Notes: generated by a model not told the origin, from the sequence alone. Shown: positions 47,463-57,402, numbered from the stretch's first letter. The stretch is DNA of 64,000 bases from DASQBT01 sp049578545 (GCA_049578545.1 JBAUMF010000030.1:124001-188000), one strand, 5' to 3'. Program-made: numbers and translations.

Positions 47463-48150
47463 ACAGGGTACGCTCCAGATCGGCGGGCAGCCGGTCCCGT
47501 TTGTGCTGACCCGCACGCGGCGCAAGACCCTGGGCATGAGCGTGGGTGAAAGGGGGGTGCGGGTGAATGTGCCCTGGTGGGTGCCGCGCGCTGAAATTGA
47601 TGAATTCATAAGTGAACGGAAGACATGGCTGGAGCGAACCCTCAAGCAGCTTGAGGCACGCCGCCCTCCTGAATTTGAGTCCAGGGACGGAGCGACGATT
47701 TCTTATCTGGGAGTAAAGCTAAAACTGCGTGTAGTGCCCTGTCTGTTCACGGATGTGCGGCGGGTGGGCCGTGTGCTGTGGGTGTCGGCGACCAGGGATG
47801 AGGAAGTGGCTGGTCTGGTGCAGGTTTGGTTGCGGCACCGGGCGCAACACCTGCTTGCCCGGCGGGTGCGCCAGTTTGCCGCGCGGCTGGAGCGGCGGCC
47901 TGACTTTGCCTTGTCCAATGCCCGAACCCAGTGGGGTATCTGCCACCCAAATGGGCGCATCCGCTTGAACTGGCGCCTGATCCAGGCGCCGATGGAGGTT
48001 ATCGATTATGTGGCTGCGCATGAGGTCGCCCACCTCGTTCACCTCGATCATTCACCACGATTCTGGCGGCAGGTCGGCGCCTTGTTTGCAGGTGCGGATA
48101 ATGGGCGGGAGTGGCTCAGGAAGAATGGGCATGCGCTGATGACGATTTAG
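47443..48150 (+). CDS. YgjP-type zinc metallopeptidase (DUF45)
   Basis: A 235-residue protein with a SprT/WLM-like C-terminal domain. The zinc site is VAAHEVAHLVHLDHSPRFW, giving HExxH plus a downstream His, after the typical RTQWGICHPNGRIRLNWRL. The N-terminal half is the DUF45 beta domain. The substrate is unknown. The gene overlaps plsC and is followed by gloA eight bases downstream. Confidence 0.9.
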   Translation: MPRKRTEQGTLQIGGQPVPFVLTRTRRKTLGMSVGERGVRVNVPWWVPRAEIDEFISERKTWLERTLKQLEARRPPEFESRDGATISYLGVKLKLRVVPCLFTDVRRVGRVLWVSATRDEEVAGLVQVWLRHRAQHLLARRVRQFAARLERRPDFALSNARTQWGICHPNGRIRLNWRLIQAPMEVIDYVAAHEVAHLVHLDHSPRFWRQVGALFAGADNGREWLRKNGHALMTI

Positions 48151-48158
48151 GAGAGGCA

Positions 48159-48569
48159 ATGAGAATACTGCATACGATGCTGCGCGTGGGCGATCTGGAC
48201 AAGTCCATTGACTTCTACACCCGCGTTCTAGGGATGAAGCTGTTGCGCAAGAAGGATTATGCGGACGGCAAATTCACACTGGCCTTTGTCGGCTACGACA
48301 CCGAAGACAAGACTGCCGTGCTCGAACTGACCTACAACTGGGGCGTGGACAAGTACGAGTTGGGTAACGCCTATGGCCATATCGCCATCGAAGTGGATGA
48401 TGCCTATAAAGCCTGCGAGGTGGTCAAGGCCAACGGCGGCAACGTGACTCGCGAAGCCGGGCCGATGAAGCACGGATCAACCGTGATTGCCTTTGTGCAG
48501 GACCCGGATGGCTACAAGATCGAGTTTATACAGACTGGCACGGCGGGGTGGATGAGCAAAGGGGACTGA
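48159..48569 (+). CDS. gloA: Lactoylglutathione lyase (glyoxalase I)
   Basis: A 136-residue enzyme converting the methylglyoxal-glutathione adduct to S-lactoylglutathione. Metal ligands are visible as His5 (RILHTML), Glu in LELTYNWG, His in YGHIAIEVD and Glu in YKIEFIQ. The start gives MRILHTMLRVGDLDKSIDFY, with GGAG upstream; the frame is open to 48111 inside the previous gene. Confidence 0.96.
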   Translation: MRILHTMLRVGDLDKSIDFYTRVLGMKLLRKKDYADGKFTLAFVGYDTEDKTAVLELTYNWGVDKYELGNAYGHIAIEVDDAYKACEVVKANGGNVTREAGPMKHGSTVIAFVQDPDGYKIEFIQTGTAGWMSKGD

Positions 48570-48917
48570 GAGGCAGAGTTCGACCCCAAGGCGACATTCG
48601 CATCGCGATTATCGACCGACCGCCCCACGCACAATTGCAGACGCGTGTGAATTCCATCAATTTCCTGCTTATGTCTGCGTTCCTGATCATCGACGGACAG
48701 CCACGATCAGGCAAAAGCCATCCCCCAGATATGTCCGCTCTGTGCGTTTATTAAACGGCGTCACCCTCCTGTAGTAGAGTTCAAGCGGCCCTTAATGGTA
48801 TTGGGCTAGCGTAAATCACTTGGGAAATCAGGGGAAGGCCAGTCGACCGTGGATTTCGAGCGGCCCCTTGTTGCGGCGCGGATAGTATTTGAATGCTGTC
48901 GAGAAAGGGAGTACTCA
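48570..48917. other. Intergenic region downstream of gloA
   Basis: About 350 bp without a recognised gene. Short frames exist on both strands but none with ribosome sites or known content. The two stretches TTCAAGCGGCCC and TTCGAGCGGCCC (about 48780 and 48855) form a loose direct repeat before the SYLF gene. Confidence 0.4.
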
Positions 48918-49739
48918 ATGAATACATTGTCGATACCGCACCTGCTTGTCGTCGCCATGGCCACATTGGCCACGGCAGTGGCAGCAGCCGAGCCAGAAAC
49001 CCAAGCGGGACATAGCGGGGCCCACGCAAGCGCGGCAGCCGGCGCGACGTCAGCTGAGGGTGCCGTTGCCAGGCCGAACCCCCAAGTGGCCACGGCCATG
49101 GAAATGGCTAAAGCGGCCCTTGACGAGGTGGTCGCGACCTACCAGGTAAATCGAGGAGAGATCAAGGGTCTGGTAAAAGGCAGCCAGGGATTCGCCGTGT
49201 TGCAAAATGTGGTAAAGGTCGGCTTCATTTTCGCCCAGATACACGGCCAAGGTTTTCTGGTCTATCGCGAGAAAAATGGCCGCTGGGGACCGCCACTGAT
49301 GCTGGAGGTCTCCGGAACCAGTTTTGGCCCGCAGATCGGCGCACGGGTAAGCGATGTGCTGATGGTGTTCAAAACGAAAGAAAGCATACAGGAATTGCTG
49401 ACGGGACAATTTGCGCATGGTCTGTTGGCCCCAAGCAGTTCGGTTCTAAACGTAAGCTCCGATACTGCCAGCCTGCCTTCTGGCATCGTCAGCTACAGCC
49501 TGCATCGGGGAATTATGCTGGGTCAGTCTATGGATGAGTACCACCTCCGCCTGTTGGATCAGGCCAACATGACCCTCTATGGCAAGCCATTGAAGAGTGG
49601 AGATATTCTCGACGTCGAGCGAGTTGGCCATCTGCCAGGGCCGGTGCAGGAGTTCGTCGAGCACGTTAACACCCGGCTCGGCGAGCCATCCAATAAGATG
49701 GAGTGGAATGTGGGTGGACCCGCGCCGAACCCCCGATAA
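48918..49739 (+). CDS. SYLF (Ysc84) domain lipid-binding exported protein
   Basis: A 273-residue protein with a signal peptide (MNTLSIPHLLVVAMATLATA, ending AVAAA) and an Ala/Gly-rich linker to about residue 60. The SYLF domain follows, showing VKGSQGFAVLQNVVKVGFIF and GFLVYREKNGRWGPPLML. SYLF domains bind phosphoinositides in eukaryotes; in bacteria they are exported proteins of unknown role. GGGAG lies seven bases before the ATG. Confidence 0.85.
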   Translation: MNTLSIPHLLVVAMATLATAVAAAEPETQAGHSGAHASAAAGATSAEGAVARPNPQVATAMEMAKAALDEVVATYQVNRGEIKGLVKGSQGFAVLQNVVKVGFIFAQIHGQGFLVYREKNGRWGPPLMLEVSGTSFGPQIGARVSDVLMVFKTKESIQELLTGQFAHGLLAPSSSVLNVSSDTASLPSGIVSYSLHRGIMLGQSMDEYHLRLLDQANMTLYGKPLKSGDILDVERVGHLPGPVQEFVEHVNTRLGEPSNKMEWNVGGPAPNPR

Positions 49740-49960
49740 GGTGCACGAAGGACACAGGCAGTATGTTCCTCAGAAAGACGGCGCAGCGGGCCTTCCCGTA
49801 GGCGCAGCACTGCGAAGAGGGGCAACGCTATTTTTCAGTCGTCCGCTCATTGCCGAGCAATTTGCCGCGCTGCGGGCGACGGGAATATCTGGAACGGAGA
49901 CGGCCTGGGTGAGGCCATTGGCACCAGTGCCGTGACGAACAGTTCATTGGGGGGGCGCTA

Positions 49961-50272
49961 ATGTTGGTGACATTCACGTGTAAGGCCTATGCCGATATAA
50001 CGATGTTTGGTGACGTCGCACTGAGCATGCTGAAAATGATGGGACACAGCGAAACGGTACCTGGCGCAATTTTGGCCGAGGATGTGCCTGCGGCGTTTGA
50101 TCGTTTAAAGACTGCGATCGAATCGGCAAAGGCAGCCGCCCAGAGCGGGTCCAAGGATGTCCAGAACAACGATTCGAATGAGCAGCCGGTAAGCCTGGTG
50201 CACCGGGCATTGCCTTTAATTGAATTGCTCGCTGCCGCCGCAAAGGAAAACTGCGATGTGATGTGGAAATGA
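49961..50272 (+). CDS. DUF1840 family protein
   Basis: A 103-residue soluble protein starting MLVTFTCKAYADITMFGDVA, with PGAILAEDVPAAFDRLKTAI in the middle. This pattern fits the DUF1840 family of betaproteobacteria as I recall it; no function is known. A G-run (GGGGGGG) lies just before the ATG and may act as ribosome site. Confidence 0.8.
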   Translation: MLVTFTCKAYADITMFGDVALSMLKMMGHSETVPGAILAEDVPAAFDRLKTAIESAKAAAQSGSKDVQNNDSNEQPVSLVHRALPLIELLAAAAKENCDVMWK

Positions 50273-50531
50273 ACCGAGCCGCGACCCTAGGCTTTTGGTC
50301 CGAGTTATGAAGGAACAGGATACTCGAAGCGACCCGTTGGTCACGCCATCGGAAGTCTTTGAATGATTGGAATGGCCAGGGGACGACCGCTGACGAATCC
50401 TTCCGACCGTCTCCTGTGAAGTTAGGATGAGACGTTGGCTGGTGCCGAGTTCGCGCTTCTCGACTGTCTGAAACTGGCCGCATTGAGCCAGATTAACATA
50501 GTCCCCAGTCCTCTCTGGCTGCAACGGCAGC

Positions 50532-50819
50532 TTAGAATTTAAAAAGCAAAATAACCTTAACTACTAAAAGAGCACCGACAGATACAACGACGAGAATCTT
50601 CAAAAAAGCAGTCGCTTTCCATAAAGCGATTTGCCTGCGAGACAACTGGTTCTTTAACGCTTTATTTCGTACAGGCCATTCTAATTTGCTTACGACGTTG
50701 ATGGCCAGCCCCCAACTATTCGTGCTTCTATATACCCACAACAACAGCAGAAATGATGATGCCAACTGCGTGCATATCAACGCTAATAGCAAAAGATACC
50801 CAGCGTTCGTTATCAGCAT
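50532..50819 (-). CDS. Small two-segment membrane protein, unknown
   Basis: A 95-residue frame with hydrophobic segments at about residues 5-30 (LLLLALICTQLASSFLLLLW) and 70-93 (FLKILVVVSVGALLVVKVIL), joined by a basic loop. I recognise no family and the ribosome site is weak. The hydrophobic pattern is hard to get by chance, which supports a gene. Confidence 0.45.
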   Translation of the reverse strand: MLITNAGYLLLLALICTQLASSFLLLLWVYRSTNSWGLAINVVSKLEWPVRNKALKNQLSRRQIALWKATAFLKILVVVSVGALLVVKVILLFKF

Positions 50820-51198
50820 TGTGGTTGCAAGTTCGCTTCAGTCATCGCGTAAGACTACCTGGCAGCCAGACTTGGGACAATATGCAAGGTGGCCTAAATT
50901 AGCAGCGCGAGCGGCCGGTCTGGAGAATAATCCCGAATGTCTCTTTATGGCCGAACTCGGAAACTCAGCCAGACAACCCGTTCGCTGCGCTTGGGCGTCT
51001 TGCCAGACATCACATCCTTTTGGTGCCAGCCGAATATGGCATCGTGGCTTATTGCTTTAGGCGTCCCGCTGGTGTGCCCGTGAGGGAAAAGCCAAGTCAG
51101 AGATCTGATCCAGGATTTACACAATTTTGACAGCTGCGATCTAAAGAAACTCCTATTTTCCGTCGAATAACACTTAGATACGCGATAGGGGAAGTGAT
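50820..51198. other. Intergenic region, nothing recognised
   Basis: About 380 bp with only shadow-like frames on both strands. It likely contains the promoters of the two orphan genes that flank it in divergent orientation. Confidence 0.4.
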
Positions 51199-51603
51199 AT
51201 GGACCCGCATGAACCTTGTTCTTCAACCGAGGCCGGTGAGCAACCAAATCCATCGCCTGACGAGGCCAAGTGGGTTGCACAACGTGCACCTGAAAAGCCG
51301 GGAGACCAGATTCTGAGTCTGGAGGCGCTGGCGTGGTTTGATTCACTTCCTCAGGATGTGCGGCCGAATAACTTAGCTCAACGCTACCCGCGGATATGTA
51401 ACCGTGTCGTTGACCGGTGGAAATATCCCGATCTCATGGTTCACTTTTTCGATGACCTGCTGATGGATAGCCGAGCTGGTCGTAAAGGTTTTCCCATGAT
51501 AATTGCGCTTGAGATTGCGAGTCTGAAGGAGCACTTCCTGGCAACACTATCTGTCACAAACGACGATGTCTGGAATCAGGTTGTCGCCAGCCGCATTTTC
51601 TGA
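51199..51603 (+). CDS. Hypothetical protein with conserved-looking C-terminal half
   Basis: A 134-residue soluble protein. Residues 1-40 are Pro/Glu-rich and probably disordered. The rest is helical with well-ordered motifs (LAQRYPRICNRVVDRWKYP, SRAGRKGFPMIIALEIASL). AGGGGAAG lies close before the ATG, a strong ribosome site. The helical half resembles an unnamed betaproteobacterial protein family as I recall; no function is known. Confidence 0.7.
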   Translation: MDPHEPCSSTEAGEQPNPSPDEAKWVAQRAPEKPGDQILSLEALAWFDSLPQDVRPNNLAQRYPRICNRVVDRWKYPDLMVHFFDDLLMDSRAGRKGFPMIIALEIASLKEHFLATLSVTNDDVWNQVVASRIF

Positions 51604-51920
51604 CGCCCCAAAGCTTACGTGTCAAGTGGATCTTGCGAGCCCCTCGATTGGTTCGTACCGAGTTGTTGTGGCGGATTGCATCGTGAGCCCCCTGAGTGTA
51701 CCAATTCTCTTTGAAGCTTCGCTAAATACGAAATTCACTAATTGCTCTATGCCTTTTCCCATACCGGGTCTGCGTGCGCGAGACGCGTCAATCGTCACCC
51801 TTGCCATTCAGTGGCGGCAAAGTTGCGTGAACTGGCTGCCCGAAAGGGGCGGGCGACCGTCGCGTTCTCGCAGGCGGTTGTCGTTCGCTGAAGCCCCTTC
51901 CGGTCTCCGTGCAGCGATAA
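51604..51920. other. Intergenic region between convergent genes
   Basis: About 317 bp between the orphan and rsmA, which face each other. No ribosome sites, terminators or families were recognised. Open frames on both strands read as low-quality coding sequence and may be relics. Confidence 0.4.
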
Positions 51921-52751
51921 TCAGGCCTTGGGCCGGGACGGTAAGAACAAAGAAGCGTTTCGATTTGCCACATGTAAAGTGATTGCTTCGTAATCGGCTA
52001 CGCCCAGATTTTCAGCCCGCAGCCTGCTATCAGTTCCAAGCTCCACAAATTCCTCAGGCCCAAGTCTGCCCGCAAGTGCGTTGCGCAGGGTCTTACGTCG
52101 TTGCGAGAATGCAGCAGCCACAATTTCACCAAACAGCTTTTCATCGAGCGTCACAATTTCACCGCCGGATTTTGGAATCATGTGCACAATAGCTGACTGG
52201 ACCTTGGGCGGCGGGATGAAGGCCTCGGGCGGAACATCAAATAGCGCTTCCATGTGAAACCGATGTTGCAGCATGACGGACAGGCGGCCATAGGCATGAG
52301 TGGAAGGAGCCGCTACCATGCGGTCAACAACTTCCTTCTGCAGCATGAAGGTCATGTCGGAAATGAAGTCGGCGTAATCCATCAAATGGAAAAGCAGCGG
52401 AGTGGAAATGTTATAGGGCAGGTTGCCGACTACACGGAGCGGTCTACCTATGGAGCCAAAGTCGAACTTAAGCGCATCGCCTTCATGAATAGTGATCCGT
52501 TCGATTGACCAGGTGTTCTTGAGGCGGCCGATGATGTCACGATCCAGTTCCACAACGTGCAGATGGGGGACGCGGTCCAGCAAAGGCTTGGTAAGCGCGC
52601 CGAGACCGGGGCCGATTTCTACCAGCACATCATCAGGTTTAGGATTGACGGCCTCTACGATGGCACAAATGATTCCCTCATCGGTGAGGAAATGCTGGCC
52701 GAAGCGCTTGCGGGGAATATGTTTCAAATTTGATCTGAACAAGGAAAGCAC
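51921..52751 (-). CDS. rsmA: 16S rRNA dimethyladenosine transferase
   Basis: A 276-residue enzyme that dimethylates A1518 and A1519 of 16S rRNA. The SAM loop VEIGPGLGALT, the catalytic GNLPYNIS and the N-terminal KRFGQHFLTDEGI are all visible. It is last in lptD-surA-pdxA-rsmA, 19 bp after pdxA, the order known from E. coli. Confidence 0.97.
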   Translation of the reverse strand: MLSLFRSNLKHIPRKRFGQHFLTDEGIICAIVEAVNPKPDDVLVEIGPGLGALTKPLLDRVPHLHVVELDRDIIGRLKNTWSIERITIHEGDALKFDFGSIGRPLRVVGNLPYNISTPLLFHLMDYADFISDMTFMLQKEVVDRMVAAPSTHAYGRLSVMLQHRFHMEALFDVPPEAFIPPPKVQSAIVHMIPKSGGEIVTLDEKLFGEIVAAAFSQRRKTLRNALAGRLGPEEFVELGTDSRLRAENLGVADYEAITLHVANRNASLFLPSRPKA

Positions 52752-52770
52752 GAGGACAGGCGCAAACCTT

Positions 52771-53793
52771 TTATAGTTTTCCTCTTGTTCTCATGTCCTC
52801 TTTGTAGGCAAGGTTGTTGCTGATTAGTTCGCTGGCGAGCTTGATGGCAGCCAGCAGGCTGCCGGTTTCAATATTTCCTGTTCCGGCCAGATCGAGTGCC
52901 GTTCCATGGTCCACCGAAGTCCGAATGAGCGGGAGTCCCAAGGTAACATTGACGCCCTCGCCGAAACTGGCGTATTTCAAAACCGGCAAACCCTGGTCGT
53001 GGTACATGGCAAGAACCGCATCTGCGGGCTGTTTGCGCAATTGCGCAAACAGGGTGTCGGCAGGATGCGGACCCGAAAGGCTTATGCCTTCTCCCTGTAA
53101 CGCCTGCAATACCGGTTCGATCACTTCAATCTCCTCGCGCCCAAGATGGCCGGATTCTCCTGCATGCGGGTTAAGTCCACACACTGCAATGCGGGGCTTG
53201 GGCAGGCGGAATTTAGTCACCAGATCGGCATGCAGGATGCGGATGACGGCCGTGAGTTCCTCCCGTGTGATCGCTTGAGCAACCCTGGACAGGGGCAGGT
53301 GGGTGGTAACCAATGCCACACGCAGGCCGCCGCCCGTGAGCATCATGACGACCTTGGGTGTTGCGGTCTTCTCGGCCAGGTATTCAGTGTGTCCAGTGAA
53401 AGGTATGCCGGCGTCGTTGATGACGCTCTTCTGTATGGGACCTGTGACCAATCCGTTTACAAGACCCGTTGCGCAAGCAGAAATGGCTCTATCCAGAAGA
53501 TTCAATACATAAGGCGCATTGCGACTGGTTGGTTTGCCCGCATCGCTGGAGCAAATGAGCGGCGCGTGCCAAACTTGTAGGGTGCCGGGCTGGTGCCGTT
53601 GGGGCGGCTGGTCGGCAGGGACCGGTTCAAGCCTGACCGTTATGCCGAGCTGGGCTGCGCGTTCTGCGAGCAACTGTATGTCAGCCAGCGCCACCAAGGC
53701 GCAGGATAGTTCCTGGCGGGCGACCAGCAACGCAAGGTCAGGGCCGATGCCAGCGGGCTCACCCGTAGTGAGAACAAGCGGACGATAATTCAT
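52771..53793 (-). CDS. pdxA: 4-hydroxythreonine-4-phosphate dehydrogenase
   Basis: A 340-residue zinc-dependent dehydrogenase of the DXP-dependent PLP pathway. TGEPAGIGPDLAL lies near the start; metal-site His residues are in FTGHTEYL and AMYHDQGLPVLKY, and VDHGTALDLAGTG comes late. It lies between surA and rsmA. Confidence 0.97.
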   Translation of the reverse strand: MNYRPLVLTTGEPAGIGPDLALLVARQELSCALVALADIQLLAERAAQLGITVRLEPVPADQPPQRHQPGTLQVWHAPLICSSDAGKPTSRNAPYVLNLLDRAISACATGLVNGLVTGPIQKSVINDAGIPFTGHTEYLAEKTATPKVVMMLTGGGLRVALVTTHLPLSRVAQAITREELTAVIRILHADLVTKFRLPKPRIAVCGLNPHAGESGHLGREEIEVIEPVLQALQGEGISLSGPHPADTLFAQLRKQPADAVLAMYHDQGLPVLKYASFGEGVNVTLGLPLIRTSVDHGTALDLAGTGNIETGSLLAAIKLASELISNNLAYKEDMRTRGKL

Positions 53794-53844
53794 CTGGACA
53801 AAAGAGGCCGCTGGGGTGCGGCCTCGAAGTGTGTTATCACGCGT

Positions 53845-55140
53845 TCACTCAAGCGGACGGATTTCGACATACGCTGAGTCTCTCAATTGCCTTACCCACT
53901 CCTGATAGGCCTCATCCGCCTTGCGGTCATGGATGGCCTTGCGGGCCAACAATTTCTTTCTCTCGTCGGTGACATCCTGCTGTCGGCGGTCGAGGACCTG
54001 AATCAGGTGCCAGCCAAAAGGGGTTTGAATGGGCTGGCTCAATTCCCCCGGTTTCAGAGCATCCATGGCTTTTTCGAATTCGGGGACGGTGTCGCCAGGA
54101 TTGACCCAGCCTAAATCACCGCCCTTGCTGGCCGAGGCATCCTCAGAATACTGGCGGGCAAGATCCTCAAATTTCTGTCCATTTTCCAGGCGTTCGCGAA
54201 TTTGCAGCAGACGGTTCTTGGCATCGGCTTCCGAAACGAGTTCGCTCGGCTTGATCAGAATGTGGCGGGCATGGCTCTGAGTGACCACCATTTTCATATT
54301 GAGCCCGCGCTTGTCAATGAGCTTGATGATGTGGAAACCGTTGGCGCTCTTGATGATGGGAGCGATCTCGCCTGGCTTGAGGGTTTTAAGCGTGTCCAGA
54401 AACAGGGTGGGTACCTGGGCACTTGATTTCCAGCCCAGGTTGCCCCCCTGTAACGCATTGGGCGCGTCCGAGTAGCTTGCGGAAAGCTGGCCGAAGTCCG
54501 CGCCGTTGGCCAATTGATCGGCAATGTCCTGCGCTTTGGCGCGGCGAGCCTGGATCTGTTCGGGCGAGGCGTTTTCCGGCACGCTGATAAGGATATGGGA
54601 TAGGTTATATTCGTCCTCATTGCCCTGGGCGGCCTGGGTTTGCAGATAGCCCTCGATTTCGCCATCCGATACGGAAATCTTGTCGTCGACATCGCGCTCG
54701 CGAACACGGGCAATCATGATTTCATTGCGGATATCGTTGCGGAATTTGTCAAAGCTCATACCATCCCGTGCCAGGGCCGCTTTCAGTCCGTCAATGTCCA
54801 GATGGTTCTGCTCGGCGATTCGTTCCACGGTACGCTCAATCTGGGAAGCGTCCACGCGAATACCTGTACTGGTTGCGTGCTGAAGAACGGCGCGCTCGGT
54901 GATCATTCGTTCCAGCAGCTGCTTTTCGAGCAGGTCCTTGGGCGGCAGGGGCGTATTTTGCTGGCGGAGCTGCGCCACGATTTCCTTGTAACGGTTTTCG
55001 AGCTCGGTCCTGGTAATGACTTCGTCGTTGACCACAGCCGCGATCTGGTCAACCGCAACAATGTTGACGGCGTAGGAAACCAGCGGAAGAAGCACCAGGC
55101 TAAGGATGAGGCTGAGGAATGAAGCTGTTGGGTGTCGCAT
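53845..55140 (-). CDS. surA: Periplasmic chaperone and peptidyl-prolyl isomerase SurA
   Basis: A protein of about 431 residues that escorts outer-membrane proteins through the periplasm. A signal peptide (MRHPTASFLSLILSLVLLPL) is followed by the N-terminal chaperone domain (VAVDQIAAVVNDEVITRTEL) and two parvulin domains (YNLSHILISVP and SHARHILIKPSEL with GGDLGWVNPGD). The start at 55140 overlaps the lptD end by 41 bases; an upstream start at 55170 is less likely because the signal peptide begins here. Confidence 0.95.
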   Translation of the reverse strand: MRHPTASFLSLILSLVLLPLVSYAVNIVAVDQIAAVVNDEVITRTELENRYKEIVAQLRQQNTPLPPKDLLEKQLLERMITERAVLQHATSTGIRVDASQIERTVERIAEQNHLDIDGLKAALARDGMSFDKFRNDIRNEIMIARVRERDVDDKISVSDGEIEGYLQTQAAQGNEDEYNLSHILISVPENASPEQIQARRAKAQDIADQLANGADFGQLSASYSDAPNALQGGNLGWKSSAQVPTLFLDTLKTLKPGEIAPIIKSANGFHIIKLIDKRGLNMKMVVTQSHARHILIKPSELVSEADAKNRLLQIRERLENGQKFEDLARQYSEDASASKGGDLGWVNPGDTVPEFEKAMDALKPGELSQPIQTPFGWHLIQVLDRRQQDVTDERKKLLARKAIHDRKADEAYQEWVRQLRDSAYVEIRPLE

Positions 55141-57364
55141 ATCCGGGAATATTCTGTTTGAGTGTATCAATGGGATTGGAACCGAGTTGGCCGAGACCGT
55201 TCAATATCAGTTGAATGAAAAATGCATTGTTTTGGGTATTCTGCGCTGTAGTCAGTCGCTGGATCACGCTGCGTATGCCCCAGCAGCCTCCATTGTATTC
55301 AAACCCCAGCAACCCGTTCACCAGATGAACGTCGCTGACGGAGTAATTTATGCGCGTCAGGCCGGAGAGCCGCCGGGTTAGCGGCCACTGGCTGGACAGG
55401 TCAATCTCTTTGACCGAGTCCTTTACATATCGATACCCCAAATTAAGCAAACGACCGGGCCCGGGTATATAACTCGAACTCAGGTTGGAGAGAAGCGTGG
55501 TACTGCTGCTGTTGTTATATTCCCAGTTACCATCCACACGCAAATTCGGCGTCACCTTTCCGTCAAACGCAGCCACCAGGGCGGAGGCCTGGGTATCTGT
55601 AGGCGTTTCACCCGGCAAGGTAACCAGTTGGCTATTGAAGTAATAACGTTGACCTAGCGTCAGGCTGAGTCGCTCCTGCCCGCTGCTGGAGTCAATGAAA
55701 CGGCTGGTCAGGGCCATGGTTAGCTGGTTGGCATTGTTGATGCGGTCGCCGCCAATGTACTGGTTTGGACTGAACAACGTGTCCAGGTTCAGGTCCATTC
55801 GTGCCGTGTCAAAAACCGGAATCTGGCTCTGATCACGATAAGGTATGTAGACATAATAGACCCGCGGCTCGAGAGTTTGCTGGTACTGCTTTCCGGCAAA
55901 AGCGAAATCACGGTCCATGGCAAATCCGCCATCCAGACTGGAAATCGGCAGCACACGACTGATGCTCTGCTTGGGGGCCGAGTTGTCGAGGGCATAATAA
56001 CTTGCATTAATGCCAAAGGTTGCGTTGGCCGTCGCAAAGCTGTTTTCCCAGGGCAGTTTGACCTGGGGATACACGATCAGTCTGGCACCATTGGTCTGAG
56101 ATGGATGTTGGAAGTAGGTAAAATCTGAATCGAGCTTCCCTTCAAATGCTCCAAAGGAACGAACAGTTTTAAGGGTGATATCGGGCAAGCGCGCATAAGG
56201 CGCGGTGATTGGACTGTTGGGATCCTGTAACAGCTGGAATTGTTGCGCCAGGAACTGGCCCTGCCAAAGCCCATTGGCAAAATCCAACGTTCCTTGTTCA
56301 GGCAGCAGGGTTTGGGAGGTTTGGACAACAAGTGTTGAAAGATCACGGAAGTAGTCTTTGTCTGATACCCGCTGAAGATCGATTTTGCCTATCAGTGTCG
56401 GATCGATTTGTTGCTCATGCTGCAGGAGAAAGGCCCACCGGTTGCGGCCTTTTGCCTGGTCATCCAGGAACTCAAGTAATGCGCTACCCTTGTAGGAGTC
56501 CATCAGGTAGCGGCCTTCTCCGCCCAGTTGCAGGCCGCGCTTGCTGAGGTAGCGCGGAGAAAAAGTGGCGTCATAATTGGGCGCCAGGTTGAAATAATAG
56601 GGAAGCGTAAATTCCACACCGTTAGCACTGGTGGTGCCAAAGGTGGGCGCCAGCAGACCGCTCTTGCGCTTGTTGTCCAAAGGGAAATTCATCCAGGGCG
56701 TGTACAGCAAAGGCACATCCTGAAACGTCAGTAGCGCTCCGTGCGCAGTGCCCACATTTTTGGCCTGGTCGATGTCCAGATCATTGACATTGAGTTTCCA
56801 GGCTTCGTCGTCGATCGGGCAGGTTGTGTAGAGGGCCTGTTTCAGACTGAAATGATCCTGATCCTGAAAATCGGCGCGATCCGCATGTCCCCGGCCCGGC
56901 CAGGTGATTGACTGGATTCCGGAATTCCCGGAATCCGCAGGATGATCCGTGTGGCCAAGGTCCGGCACGGCCATCAACTCAAACTCAGGCTTGATCATCT
57001 CGCCCGAATAGGTGTCAAGCTTCAGGAACAGGCTTTCGCCATTTATCACTGCTTCAGCCTGTTCAAATCGAACATTGCCTTTGGCCTTAACCTGATTGAG
57101 CTCCTTGTCGTAGCGCAGAAAATCTGCAAAGAAGTTCTTTCCTGCCTGGCGTGCTTCCACATGGCCGTGGGCTTCGACAATGTCTGGCCTGGTGGATTCG
57201 ATCCGGTCTGCTGCAATGAACAGGGGACCCTCCGGGCCAGCGACCGCCGAGCCACGAAGTCGGGTATCCAGCTTGAGGATCAGAGGAGGCTCATCGCAGA
57301 GTGCCTGCTGAACTGGAAGAATAACCAGGCAGACGGCGAATTGGGCGCAAAGCCGTGTGAGCAA
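55100..57364 (-). CDS. lptD: LPS-assembly outer-membrane protein LptD
   Basis: A 754-residue protein. A signal peptide leads into an OstA-like domain (about residues 35-200, ADRIESTRPDIVEAHGHVEA), then a large C-terminal beta-barrel with repeated alternating aromatic strands. Three cysteines are visible (ALCDEPP, TTCPIDD, GGCWGIR), at places similar to those forming disulfides in E. coli LptD, where there are four. It inserts LPS into the outer leaflet with LptE. It is divergent from amgK across 38 bp. Confidence 0.95.
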   Translation of the reverse strand: MLTRLCAQFAVCLVILPVQQALCDEPPLILKLDTRLRGSAVAGPEGPLFIAADRIESTRPDIVEAHGHVEARQAGKNFFADFLRYDKELNQVKAKGNVRFEQAEAVINGESLFLKLDTYSGEMIKPEFELMAVPDLGHTDHPADSGNSGIQSITWPGRGHADRADFQDQDHFSLKQALYTTCPIDDEAWKLNVNDLDIDQAKNVGTAHGALLTFQDVPLLYTPWMNFPLDNKRKSGLLAPTFGTTSANGVEFTLPYYFNLAPNYDATFSPRYLSKRGLQLGGEGRYLMDSYKGSALLEFLDDQAKGRNRWAFLLQHEQQIDPTLIGKIDLQRVSDKDYFRDLSTLVVQTSQTLLPEQGTLDFANGLWQGQFLAQQFQLLQDPNSPITAPYARLPDITLKTVRSFGAFEGKLDSDFTYFQHPSQTNGARLIVYPQVKLPWENSFATANATFGINASYYALDNSAPKQSISRVLPISSLDGGFAMDRDFAFAGKQYQQTLEPRVYYVYIPYRDQSQIPVFDTARMDLNLDTLFSPNQYIGGDRINNANQLTMALTSRFIDSSSGQERLSLTLGQRYYFNSQLVTLPGETPTDTQASALVAAFDGKVTPNLRVDGNWEYNNSSSTTLLSNLSSSYIPGPGRLLNLGYRYVKDSVKEIDLSSQWPLTRRLSGLTRINYSVSDVHLVNGLLGFEYNGGCWGIRSVIQRLTTAQNTQNNAFFIQLILNGLGQLGSNPIDTLKQNIPGYATPNSFIPQPHP

Positions 57365-57402
57365 GGAGTAAAATCCGTTAATTATCTATTTCGGAAAGTC
57401 TT

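Noticed and set aside
51566..51982. 138-codon plus-strand frame running into rsmA
   Set aside because: Overlaps two better genes, is antisense to the end of rsmA and shows no family motif.
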